Part shown: in pieces, positions 15,797 through 23,834 of the stretch
Layout: each line of letters starts with the position of its first letter
Numbering within the stretch: position 1 is the stretch's first letter
DNA from: Elioraea sp051860475
Lineage (GTDB): Bacteria > Pseudomonadota > Alphaproteobacteria > Acetobacterales > Acetobacteraceae
Direction: 5' to 3'
DNA length: 64,000 nucleotides
NCBI RefSeq assembly: GCF_051860475.1
Contig: NZ_JBHYDW010000004.1
Coordinates: forward strand, 19,209-83,208
Notes under the pieces: model-generated
Database searches by the model: none
Seen by the model: only the letters and a program-made list of their open reading frames with translations
Told to the model about the DNA's origin: nothing
Program-made: the position numbers and the translations under genes

Positions 15797-18235
15797 GTGG
15801 TCCCCGCCGCCCTTCCGACCAGCGTCGCAGCCCTGCCCGTCGCCGAGGCGCTGCCGGCGCTCCTCGCCGCGCTCGGCCGCGGCAACGCCGTGCTGGTGGC
15901 CCCGCCGGGCGCGGGCAAGACCTCGGTCGTGCCGCTCGCGCTGCTGCACGCGTCCTGGCGTGATGCGGGCTCGCGCATCGTCGTGCTGGAGCCGCGCCGG
16001 GTCGCGGCGCGCGCGGCCGCCCGCCGCATGGCCTCGCTGCTCGGCGAACAGGTGGGTGCGACCGTCGGGCTGCGCACGCGGCTCGACGCCGCCGTCTCAC
16101 CTTCGACACGGATCGAGGTCGTCACGGAAGGGCTGCTGGTGCGCCGGCTGCAATCCGACCCGGGCCTCTCGAACGTCGCCGCGGTGGTGTTCGACGAGGT
16201 GCACGAGCGCTCGCTCGATGCCGATCTCGCGCTCGCGCTGACGCGCGATCTCCAGGCGGTGCGGCCGGAGCTGCGTCTGGTGGCGATGAGCGCCACGCTG
16301 GACGGCGCGGCATTCGCGCGGCTGCTCGATGCGCCAGTGACCGAGAGCATGGGGAGGATGTTCCCGGTCACCGTGCGCTGGGCCGTGCGCGATCACGACG
16401 CCCGGGGCCTGCCTGAGGCAGCGGCCGCCGCCGCGCGCCGCGCGCTCGCCGAGACGGCCGGCGACATCCTCGTGTTCCTGCCCGGCATGGCCGAGATCCG
16501 CCGCGCCGAGGCCGCACTCGCGGATGCGCCCGCGGTCGTGCGCCCGCTGCACGGCGAGTTGCCGCCCGAGGCGCAGGACCTCGCGCTGCGCCCCGATGCC
16601 GAAGGGCGGCGCAAGGTCATCCTCGCCACCGCGATCGCCGAGACGAGCCTCACCGTCGAGGGCGTGACCGCGGTGGTCGACAGCGGATACCGGCGCACAC
16701 CGCGCTTCGATCCCGGCTCGGGGCTGACGCGGCTCGCCACGGTGCGGATCAGCCGAGCAGCGGCCGAGCAGCGTGCAGGCCGCGCCGGGCGGCTCGGGCC
16801 GGGCGTGGTGTTCCGGCTCTGGACCGAGGCGGTGCATCGCGGCCTCGCCGCCGTCGACCGGCCCGAGATCCTGGACGCCGATCTTTGCCCGCTCGCGCTC
16901 GACCTCGCGGCCTGGGGTGCGGAGCCCACGGCGCTGCCGTTCCTCGATCCGCCACCCGCGGGCGCGCTGGCGGCCGGCCGCGACCTCCTGCGCGCGCTCG
17001 GCGCGCTCGATCGGGCAGGCGCGATCACGCCGCGCGGGCGGGCAATGGCGCGGCTGGGGGCGCATCCGCGGCTGGCGGCGATGATGGTCGTGGCGCGCGA
17101 ACGGGGCGAGGACCAGGCGGCGCTGGCGGCCGACCTGGCGGCCGCGTTGGAGGAGCGCGATCCGCTGCGCGGCAACGACGCCCCCGCGGATCTCCGGCTG
17201 CGCCTCGACCGGCTTTCGACGGCAGCAGTGCGCGCGGCCGCGCAGTACCGCAGGCGCCTCGGCATCGCCGCGCGCGCGGGCGATCCGGACCGCGCCGGGA
17301 CGCTGCTGGCCGAGGCGTTCCCCGACCGGATCGCGATGGCGCGCGGCGAGGCCGGGGCGTTCCTGCTCGCGAACGGCCGCGGCGCGCGGCTCTCGACCGC
17401 CGATCCGCTCGCGCGTGCGCCGTTCCTCGCGGTCGCCGCGCTCGATCTCACCGGCACCGATGCGCGCCTCCGGCTCGCCGCACCGCTCACCCGCGACGCG
17501 GTCGAGACGCTCGCCGCCGGGCGCATCGTCACGACCGAGGACGTATCCTGGGACGACCAGGCCGGCGCGGTGCGCGCGCGGCGCCGGCGCATGCTCGACG
17601 CGCTGGTGCTGGACGAGGCGCCGGTCGCCGAGCCGGACGCCGCGCTGCTGGCGCGCGGGCTCTGTGCCGGGGTGCGCGCGCGCGGGCTCGGCGCGCTGCC
17701 CTGGACCGCGACCGCGCGCAACCTCCAGGCGCGTGTGGCGCGCATGGCCGCGCTCGAGCCGGGCTGGCCGGACCTCTCCGACGGCGCGCTCGCGGCCACG
17801 CTCGAAGACTGGCTCGCGCCTCAGCTCGCCGGGCTGCGGAGCCTCGGCGAGCTTGCCCGGCTCGACATCGCCGCGATCCTGCGCGGGATGCTCGGCGCGC
17901 GCGCGGCCACGCTCGACGCCGCGCTGCCGACCCATCTTCCCTTGCCGCAGGGCCGCGCGGCCATCGACTACACACGCGCCCCCCCGACGGTCTCGGCGCG
18001 CGCACAGGCGCTGTTCGGGCTCGCGGCGACGCCGCGCCTCGCCGGCGGGCGGGTGCCGGTGCAGGTCGAACTCCTGTCGCCGGCGGGGCGGCCGATCGCG
18101 GTCACAGGCGATCTCGGCGCGTTCTGGCGCGGCGGCTGGGCGGAGGTGCGCCGGGCGATGCGCGGGCGCTACCCGAAGCACGCCTGGCCGGAGGACCCTA
18201 CGAACGCGGTTCCCGCCAGAGCCAGAGCCCCATGA
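15797..18235 (+). CDS. hrpB: ATP-dependent helicase HrpB
   Basis: 812 residues, the usual HrpB length, from GTG 15797. Superfamily-2 helicase motifs: Walker A APPGAGKT at 35-42, DEVH at 133-136, the SAT motif (MSATLDGAAF), and motif VI EQRAGRAGRLGPG. The C-terminal half matches the HrpB-specific region (WDDQAGAVRARRR, LPTHLPLPQGRAAIDYTRAPP, HAWPEDP). HrpB is a widespread DEAH-type RNA helicase-like protein of unclear function. Its last 38 bases overlap the convergent MFS gene. Confidence 0.93.
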   Translation: MVPAALPTSVAALPVAEALPALLAALGRGNAVLVAPPGAGKTSVVPLALLHASWRDAGSRIVVLEPRRVAARAAARRMASLLGEQVGATVGLRTRLDAAVSPSTRIEVVTEGLLVRRLQSDPGLSNVAAVVFDEVHERSLDADLALALTRDLQAVRPELRLVAMSATLDGAAFARLLDAPVTESMGRMFPVTVRWAVRDHDARGLPEAAAAAARRALAETAGDILVFLPGMAEIRRAEAALADAPAVVRPLHGELPPEAQDLALRPDAEGRRKVILATAIAETSLTVEGVTAVVDSGYRRTPRFDPGSGLTRLATVRISRAAAEQRAGRAGRLGPGVVFRLWTEAVHRGLAAVDRPEILDADLCPLALDLAAWGAEPTALPFLDPPPAGALAAGRDLLRALGALDRAGAITPRGRAMARLGAHPRLAAMMVVARERGEDQAALAADLAAALEERDPLRGNDAPADLRLRLDRLSTAAVRAAAQYRRRLGIAARAGDPDRAGTLLAEAFPDRIAMARGEAGAFLLANGRGARLSTADPLARAPFLAVAALDLTGTDARLRLAAPLTRDAVETLAAGRIVTTEDVSWDDQAGAVRARRRRMLDALVLDEAPVAEPDAALLARGLCAGVRARGLGALPWTATARNLQARVARMAALEPGWPDLSDGALAATLEDWLAPQLAGLRSLGELARLDIAAILRGMLGARAATLDAALPTHLPLPQGRAAIDYTRAPPTVSARAQALFGLAATPRLAGGRVPVQVELLSPAGRPIAVTGDLGAFWRGGWAEVRRAMRGRYPKHAWPEDPTNAVPARARAP

Positions 18236-19370
18236 GCACGGCCGGGACGGCGAACACCAGCCAGGCGATGCGGTAGCCGGCGGCGAGCGCAAGCAGCCCG
18301 AACAGCGGTGGCAGGACGATCTGGCCGATCTGGGTGAAGAACAGCACCCCGCCGGTGACCGACCCGGCGCGGCCCGGCGGGGACAGTCGCGCGACCTCGG
18401 CCAGCATCAGCCCATGGAAGGCCATCACGGTCGCGGAATTGAGCACGATCGCCGCGAGCACGAGCGCGTCCGCGGCGGCCGCCGGCAGCACGGCAAGCGA
18501 AACGAACGCCAGGGCGGTGCCGAGCCCGATCCCGGCGAGCAGCCGCCGCGGCGGCACGTGGCGTCCGCCGAGCCAGCCCCAGAGGATGCGGCCCGGGATC
18601 GCGACCAGCGTGCCGATGCTGAACAGGGCTCCGGCCGCGGCGAGGCTGCGGCCCTGGGTCTCGACCAGGAACACCACGACGAAAGTGGTGTGCACGAATT
18701 GCAGCCCGACATAGCACATCGCCATCGCCGTGATCGTGCCGACGCCCGGGCTCCAGGCCGAGCGGATGGTCTCGCCGATCGCGCTGAGCCCGAGCGGCGC
18801 GGAAGCGTCGCGGTCGGTGTCGCAGCGCGCGCGCCAGGGTTCGAGCACGACCGCGAAGACGATGCAGACCAGCGCCGAGAGCCAGAGCGAGCCGCGCCAG
18901 CCGGCGACGGACGCGAAGGCCGGCGCGAGCGCGCCTGTCATCGCCACGCCGAGCGGCACGCCGGTCTGCTTGATGCTGAAATAGAGCGGCTGCTGGCGCC
19001 GCGGCACCACGCGGGCGAGCACATGCGAGGACGCCGGCGTCGAGACCGTCGAGCCGAACCCGACCAGGACCCCGCCGATCGCGATCGCGATGATGCCCGA
19101 GGGCGCGCCGAACGCGACGCCGAGGCCGGCGATCGCGAGCGAGACCTGGCTGACGCGGAACCCGCCGTAGCGCCGCAGGAACCCGCCGACCCCGACCGTG
19201 CCGATCATCGCCGCGGCAGCGGCGAGCGCAGTGTAGCTGCCGGCATGGGACGGATCGATGCCGAGCTCGGCGCCGATCGGCGGGGCCAGAACCGGCACGA
19301 CCCCGCGGGTGAAGGTCGCGAAGGCCTGCTGCACCAGCATGGCGAGCGTGGCGGTGAGGGCAAGCGACAC
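18198..19370 (-). CDS. MFS transporter
   Basis: 390 residues with about twelve hydrophobic segments. The intracellular loop after TM2 (GFLRRYGGFRV) fits the MFS A-motif region, and a long cytoplasmic loop lies near residues 190-220. The family moves small solutes by proton coupling across the inner membrane; the substrate is unknown. The 3' end runs 38 bp into hrpB on the opposite strand, an unusually deep convergent overlap. Confidence 0.88.
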   Translation of the reverse strand: MSLALTATLAMLVQQAFATFTRGVVPVLAPPIGAELGIDPSHAGSYTALAAAAAMIGTVGVGGFLRRYGGFRVSQVSLAIAGLGVAFGAPSGIIAIAIGGVLVGFGSTVSTPASSHVLARVVPRRQQPLYFSIKQTGVPLGVAMTGALAPAFASVAGWRGSLWLSALVCIVFAVVLEPWRARCDTDRDASAPLGLSAIGETIRSAWSPGVGTITAMAMCYVGLQFVHTTFVVVFLVETQGRSLAAAGALFSIGTLVAIPGRILWGWLGGRHVPPRRLLAGIGLGTALAFVSLAVLPAAAADALVLAAIVLNSATVMAFHGLMLAEVARLSPPGRAGSVTGGVLFFTQIGQIVLPPLFGLLALAAGYRIAWLVFAVPAVLMGLWLWREPRS

Positions 19371-19428
19371 GGCCGGAACCCGGTGGCGAAGGGTTCTGCC
19401 ACCCTACGCGCGTCATGCTGCGGTGCAA

Positions 19429-19454
19429 CCCCGCGCGAACGGCGCCGCGCGGGG
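19429..19454 (-). terminator. Hairpin downstream of the phasin-like gene
   Basis: CCCCGCGCG and CGCGCGGGG form a 9-bp stem over an 8-nt loop. It sits 17 bases after the stop of the gene ending at 19471 (minus strand), in the gap before the MFS start. No clear U-run follows, so it may be a Rho-dependent pause or 3'-end protector. Confidence 0.4.
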
Positions 19455-19470
19455 CCGGCTCAGGCGCCGG

Positions 19471-19773
19471 TCAGGCTGCCGGCTTGCCGGGCTTGGGGTC
19501 GCCGTTCGCCACCGCAAGCGTGTCCGTGGCCAGCGACGCGGTGCGGGCCATCGAGGTCATCCACGCCTCCATGAGCCGCGCCTGGTCGGCGCTGAATTCC
19601 TCCACGCGCCGGCCCCACCAGCGGCTGATGGTCTCGCTCGCCTCCACCGCGGAGCCGCACGTCGCAAGGTCGCCGAACAGGCTGACCCGGCTCTCGACCA
19701 TGTGCAGCCCCATCGCCAGCATCGCCTCGGGAACGCCGCCGTCCAGCGGAGCGGTCTTTGTCTCGCGCGCCAT
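19471..19773 (-). CDS. Small phasin-like helical protein
   Basis: 100 residues, largely amphipathic helix, with no signal or membrane segment. The stretch MVESRVSLFGDLATCGSA...RWWGRRVEEFSADQARLMEAWMTSM resembles the helical core of phasin-type proteins that coat polyhydroxyalkanoate granules. The similarity is only in pattern, and no PHA synthesis gene is nearby. A strong ribosome site (GAGGAGGCAA) precedes the ATG. A short hairpin (19785-19806) lies immediately upstream of that site and could influence translation. Confidence 0.6.
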   Translation of the reverse strand: MARETKTAPLDGGVPEAMLAMGLHMVESRVSLFGDLATCGSAVEASETISRWWGRRVEEFSADQARLMEAWMTSMARTASLATDTLAVANGDPKPGKPAA

Positions 19774-19984
19774 CGGGATTGCCTCCTCGCGGTTGTCTCC
19801 GCGAGGTCGGATGCTACCCCAAGATCCTGCGGGCGCGTATGGGACTGTGCTCCGTGACCGGACCGTGACACCGCAGCGCGGGACGACCAGCGCCGCCCAG
19901 GGGCCCCTGGGGTACGGACCTGAGGCGGGATATAATCACGCCGGCGGCGCCGCCGCCCTTCGTTCACTCTTTCTGGAGCGCCTG

Positions 19985-20665
19985 ATGCGCATCCTGCTGG
20001 TCGAGGACGACAAAGACGTTTCGCGGTTCGTCGCGAAGGGGCTCAAGGAAAGCGGCCACGTGATCGACCAGGCCGACAACGGCCGCGACGGCTTGTTTCT
20101 CGCCGCCTCCGAGAACTACGACCTGATCGTGCTGGACCGGATGCTGCCCGGCGGCATGGACGGGCTGCGCCTGCTCGAGACGCTGCGCGCCACCGGCTCG
20201 AAGGTGCCGGTGCTGTTCCTCTCCGCGCTCGCCCAGGTGGACGATCGGGTGAAGGGGCTGAAGGCGGGCGGAGACGACTACCTGACCAAGCCCTTCGCGT
20301 TCACCGAGCTCCTCGCGCGGATCGAGGCGCTGGGGCGGCGGGCGCGCGGCGAGGGGCCGGTGACCCGGCTCGCGATCGCCGATCTCGAGATGGACCTGCT
20401 CGCGCGCAGCGTGAAGCGCGCGGGCCGCACGATCGAGCTGCAGCCGCGCGAGTTCCGCCTGCTGGAGTTCCTGCTGCGCAATGCAGGCCAGGTGGTGACA
20501 CGGACCATGCTGCTCGAGGCGGTGTGGGATTATCATTTCGACCCGCAGACGAACGTGATCGACGTGCATGTGTCGCGGCTGCGCCAGAAGATCGATCGCG
20601 GCTTCGCCTTTCCGCTGATCCATACCGTGCGCAACGCCGGCTACATGCTGCGCACCGACCAGTGA
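19985..20665 (+). CDS. OmpR-family response regulator
   Basis: 226 residues. The receiver has acidic residues in LLVEDDKD, phospho-acceptor Asp51 (LIVLDRMLPGGMDG) and the conserved Lys in DDYLTKPF. A winged-helix DNA-binding domain follows, with QPREFRLLEFLLRNAGQVVTRTMLLEAVW and NVIDVHVSRLRQKID. The pattern is close to CzcR/CopR/QseB regulators. It overlaps the sensor kinase gene by 4 nt (GTGA), so they form a two-component pair. The signal is unknown. Confidence 0.93.
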   Translation: MRILLVEDDKDVSRFVAKGLKESGHVIDQADNGRDGLFLAASENYDLIVLDRMLPGGMDGLRLLETLRATGSKVPVLFLSALAQVDDRVKGLKAGGDDYLTKPFAFTELLARIEALGRRARGEGPVTRLAIADLEMDLLARSVKRAGRTIELQPREFRLLEFLLRNAGQVVTRTMLLEAVWDYHFDPQTNVIDVHVSRLRQKIDRGFAFPLIHTVRNAGYMLRTDQ

Positions 20666-22191
20666 GCACGGGCGCGCACCTGCCGAGACCAAGGGGCGAC
20701 AGTCCCCTGCTTCGCCTGGTGCGCTCGCTCGGCTTCCGGATCGCCGCGCTGCATGCGGTGCTGCTGATTGCCTCCGGCGCAGCACTCGGCGGCTTCTTCT
20801 GGTGGAACACGGCCGGCTACCTGAACCGCCAGGTGGACCAGTCGCTGCGCAACGACGTCGCGCTGATGACCACGCGGTTCGACGATGGCGGGATCGATGC
20901 GATCATCCGCACGGTCGCGCAGCGGCTTGCCGAGGACTCGGACGAGGAGGAGGTCTTTCTCCTCATCGGACCGGACGGCAGATCGATCGCCGGCAATCTC
21001 GATTCCTGGCCGGTCGGCCTGCCGATCGACGCGCAGGGAATCGAGGCACCCATCTGGCACGACGGCATCACCTCGACCGGGCGTCTCCATGGCATGGAGC
21101 TTGGCGGTGGTTACCGCCTGATCGTCGGCCGCGACGTCGCCAGCCGGCTGCGCCTGCGCGAGCTGGTCGCCGACGCGGTGCTGTACGGCTCCGCTCTGGC
21201 CGTCGTGCTGGCGACGCTGGGAGGCGTGCTGGTGCAGCGCGTGTTGCAGAGGCGGATCGATCAGGTGGCGGTCACTGCGGCGGCGATCGGCCATGGCGAC
21301 CTGTCGCGTCGCGTGCCGCTGACCGGCGCAGATGACGAGTTCGACGAGCTCGCGCGCACCTTCAATGGCATGCTGGACCGGATCAGCGGACTGATGCATG
21401 GCGTGCGCCAGGTCTCGAACGCGATCGCGCATGATCTGCGCACGCCGATCGCACGCACCCGTGCGCGGCTCGAGGAGGCGCTGCGCGAGGCGGCGGACGA
21501 GGCCGAGCTCCGCGCCGCGATGGAGCGCGGCATCGCCGAGCTCGACGGCATCATCGCGGTGTTCCAGGCGATCCTGCGCATCGCCGAGATCGAGGCCGGC
21601 GCGCGCCGATCGGCCTTTGCGCCGTTCGACCTCTCGACGCTGCTCGCGGATGCCGCGGAGCTGTACGAGGCGGTGGCGGAGGAGAAGGATATTCGGCTGG
21701 ATGCGGCGCCGACCGCCGGGCTCGTCATGGTCGGCGACCGCGACCTGGTACTGCAGGCGGTGGCGAATCTGCTGGACAACGCGATCAAGTTCACGCCGCC
21801 TGGCGGGCTCGTGCAGCTCGCCGCCGCCCGCCGCGAGGAGACGGTCGAGATCGTCGTCGCCGACACCGGTCCCGGGATTCCGGAAACGGAACGGCCGCGC
21901 GTGACCGAGCGCTTCTATCGCGCGGAGGCGAGCCGCGGCACGCCCGGCTCGGGACTCGGGCTGACGCTGGTCGAGGCGGTGGCGCATCTGCATGCCGGCA
22001 CGCTCGACTTCGAGAGCGATCCGAAGGGCGGGCCGGGTCTGCGCGCGGTGCTGCGGCTCGCGTCGGGTGAGGTGCCGCGGCTCGCCCGCTCGGCAGACGT
22101 CCAGCGGCGCCGGGCGCCGAGCCGCGCGGCGGAGGCAGGGCAGGACCGCGTGCCGGTCGGCGCGGCGCCCGGCGGGCAGACATCGGGCTGA
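20662..22191 (+). CDS. Sensor histidine kinase of the two-component pair
   Basis: 509 residues from GTG 20662, overlapping the regulator stop. Two transmembrane helices (about residues 25-50 and 170-195) enclose a periplasmic sensor region rich in acidic residues (DEEEVFLLIGPDG). A HAMP linker follows, then the HisKA box with phospho-His257 (AHDLRTPIAR). The ATPase N-box NLLDNAIKFTP and G-boxes DTGPGIPE and GSGLGLTLV complete the kinase. It would sit in the inner membrane and phosphorylate the partner encoded upstream. The C-terminal tail of about 45 residues is low complexity. Confidence 0.93.
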   Translation: MSTGAHLPRPRGDSPLLRLVRSLGFRIAALHAVLLIASGAALGGFFWWNTAGYLNRQVDQSLRNDVALMTTRFDDGGIDAIIRTVAQRLAEDSDEEEVFLLIGPDGRSIAGNLDSWPVGLPIDAQGIEAPIWHDGITSTGRLHGMELGGGYRLIVGRDVASRLRLRELVADAVLYGSALAVVLATLGGVLVQRVLQRRIDQVAVTAAAIGHGDLSRRVPLTGADDEFDELARTFNGMLDRISGLMHGVRQVSNAIAHDLRTPIARTRARLEEALREAADEAELRAAMERGIAELDGIIAVFQAILRIAEIEAGARRSAFAPFDLSTLLADAAELYEAVAEEKDIRLDAAPTAGLVMVGDRDLVLQAVANLLDNAIKFTPPGGLVQLAAARREETVEIVVADTGPGIPETERPRVTERFYRAEASRGTPGSGLGLTLVEAVAHLHAGTLDFESDPKGGPGLRAVLRLASGEVPRLARSADVQRRRAPSRAAEAGQDRVPVGAAPGGQTSG

Positions 22192-22243
22192 AACACGTCG
22201 GACGCAGATCACGCGGCCGTGCAACGTTTCGGAGTCCTGCCCC

Positions 22244-22666
22244 GTGTCCAAGCTGCCTCTGTTGTTCCTCTCGACGGCCGCCGCGTGCCTGCTGGTCGGC
22301 GTCGGCCTGGGCATCGCGATGGGGATCACCCATGACTTCTCGCTCGGCCCGGTGCATGCGCACCTGAACCTGCTCGGCTGGACGTCGCTCGCGCTGATGG
22401 GACTGACGCTGCGCGTCTATCCGGAACTGCTGCACAGCCGGGCGGCCGCCTGGGCGCAGTACGGCCTGTCGGCAGGCTCGGCGGTGGTCTTTCCGGCCGG
22501 CATCTATCTCGCCGTGACGCAGGACGCGCCGGGTCTCGCGATCGCGGCCTCGCTCGTGTGGTTCGCCGGCGCCGTGCTGTTCCTGGCGCGACTCGTGCGA
22601 CTGCTGGTCGCGAGTGACGCTGCGGTGGCGCCGGTGTCGGCACGGCTGAACCCGCTGGCGGGATAG
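22244..22666 (+). CDS. Small four-helix membrane protein resembling a heme-copper oxidase subunit I fragment
   Basis: 140 residues from GTG 22244, with GGAG nine bases upstream. Four hydrophobic helices are visible. The motif GPVHAHLNLLGWTSLALMGL, with two close histidines, is shared by short proteins often annotated as cytochrome oxidase (cbb3/NorB-like) subunit I relatives. It is far too short to be an oxidase. A heme or redox role is inference only. It follows the sensor kinase by 52 nt and could belong to that transcript. Confidence 0.65.
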   Translation: MSKLPLLFLSTAAACLLVGVGLGIAMGITHDFSLGPVHAHLNLLGWTSLALMGLTLRVYPELLHSRAAAWAQYGLSAGSAVVFPAGIYLAVTQDAPGLAIAASLVWFAGAVLFLARLVRLLVASDAAVAPVSARLNPLAG

Positions 22667-22684
22667 GTCCCGGGATGGGGGGTA

Positions 22685-22717
22685 CGGGGGCAAGGGCCTT
22701 GCGGCCCTTGGCCCCCG
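22685..22717 (+). terminator. GC-rich hairpin after the small membrane protein gene
   Basis: CGGGGGC-AAGGGCC pairs with GGCCCTT-GGCCCCCG, with one bulged C and a TTGC loop. It begins 18 bases after the stop at 22666. There is no U-run. It is followed by two further palindromes before bfr. Confidence 0.55.
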
Positions 22718-22724
22718 CGTCCTT

Positions 22725-22767
22725 CATACCAGCCCGCCCAGGGCTTGACCTTCGGCGGGCTGGTATG
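22725..22767. repeat. 43-nt palindromic element, copy 1
   Basis: A perfect 14-bp stem, CATACCAGCCCGCC with GGCGGGCTGGTATG, around a 15-nt middle. Read on the minus strand, its middle contains AAGGTCAA, as does the second 43-nt element at 22809. The two elements have equal length and conserved ends, and their stem differences are compensated on both arms. Confidence 0.7.
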
Positions 22768-22808
22768 AGGTTGGTTTCGCGCGCGGCCGCCCCACCAGCC
22801 CCGCGCGC

Positions 22809-22851
22809 GATACCCGGCTGCCAAAGGTCAAACCTTTGGCAGCCGGGTATC
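22809..22851. repeat. 43-nt palindromic element, copy 2
   Basis: A perfect 19-bp stem, GATACCCGGCTGCCAAAGG with its complement, over a 5-nt loop TCAAA. The last two bases overlap the bfr stop codon, so in the bfr transcript it could act as a 3'-end hairpin. It aligns base for base with the minus strand of the element at 22725 and differs by compensatory changes at four stem positions. Confidence 0.75.
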
Positions 22852-23344
22852 AGTCCTCTGCCTTGCCTTCGCCCGCCGCGCCGCTGTTGAGCTGGATGTA
22901 GTTCTGGATGCCGATCCGCGCGATCAGCTCGAACTGCGTCTCGATGAAGTCGATGTGGTGCTCCTCGTCGCGCAGGATCCCGGCGAGCAGGTCACGCGAG
23001 GGGAAGTCGCGCACGCTCTCGCAGTAGGGGATGGCCTCGCGCAGATCGGCCATCGCCTTCTCCTCGATCGCCTTGTCGCATTTGAGGATCTCCTCGACGG
23101 TCTCGCCGATCAGCACCTTGTTCAGCCGCTGCACGTTGGGGATGCCTTCGAGAAACAGGATGCGCTCGATCAGTTTGTCGGCGTGCTGCATCTCCTCGAT
23201 GCTTTCACCGTATTCGAGCTTGCCGAGCTTGGTGACGCCCCAGTTGTCGAGCATCCGCGCGTGCAGGAAGTACTGGTTGATCGCGGTGAGCTCGTTGGTG
23301 AGCACCGTGTTCAGGTACTCGATGACCTTCGGGTCGCCCTTCAT
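22850..23344 (-). CDS. bfr: Bacterioferritin
   Basis: 164 residues. It stores iron as a ferric mineral inside a 24-subunit cage in the cytoplasm. The ferroxidase ligands Glu18, Glu51 and His54 and the heme-ligand Met52 are at the same positions as in E. coli Bfr. Bfd is encoded 117 nt upstream on the same strand, so storage and release are linked. No clear Irr or Fur box could be defined in the spacer. Confidence 0.96.
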   Translation of the reverse strand: MKGDPKVIEYLNTVLTNELTAINQYFLHARMLDNWGVTKLGKLEYGESIEEMQHADKLIERILFLEGIPNVQRLNKVLIGETVEEILKCDKAIEEKAMADLREAIPYCESVRDFPSRDLLAGILRDEEHHIDFIETQFELIARIGIQNYIQLNSGAAGEGKAED

Positions 23345-23461
23345 CGCACGCTCCGCTCCTGTGGCCTAGCCGGGCTGCAAGGAGAGGATGGAGCGCGCCC
23401 TACGTCAAGAACAACGCGTGTGAAATCAAGTGGTTAAGAGTGCGACGCGGTCGCAGCCCGG

Positions 23462-23677
23462 CTAGTCCTTCGCCGGCGCGAGCACGACCGCGGGCACCGC
23501 ATGGCCGCGCGGGCGGGCGTGATGGTCGGCGACGATGTCGCGGATCACCTGCCCGCATATGCCGCAATCGGGGCGGCAGCCGCAGCGCGCCCACACCCCC
23601 TTGCAGCAGGTCGCGCCGTTCTCGGCGGCGGCACGGATGGCCTGGTCCGACAGGCCGTTGCAGAGACAGACGAGCAT
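23462..23677 (-). CDS. bfd: Bacterioferritin-associated ferredoxin Bfd
   Basis: 71 residues. [2Fe-2S] ligands Cys4 and Cys6 (MLVCLCN) and Cys38 and Cys41 (CRPDCGICGQVI) match the E. coli Bfd positions. Extra cysteines are at 24, 25, 32 and 34. Bfd docks on bacterioferritin and passes electrons to the heme so that stored iron can be released. The C-terminal 15 residues are a variable tail. Confidence 0.92.
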   Translation of the reverse strand: MLVCLCNGLSDQAIRAAAENGATCCKGVWARCGCRPDCGICGQVIRDIVADHHARPRGHAVPAVVLAPAKD

Positions 23678-23834
23678 GACGGGCTTCTACTCCCCCGCGA
23701 CGTCGATTGCAACTGGTTCGCATTTGCGATTCGGTTGCCGATGTTGCGGCGCGGTTTCTCGCCGGCGCCGCCGCATCCCGCCATGCGGTGGATCAACGGG
23801 CCGGTGCCGGGATCACCGACACCGGCCGCTCGCA

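Noticed and set aside
23345..23461. Iron-responsive operator upstream of bfr
   Set aside because: No clear Fur, Irr or RirA box could be recognised in the spacer.
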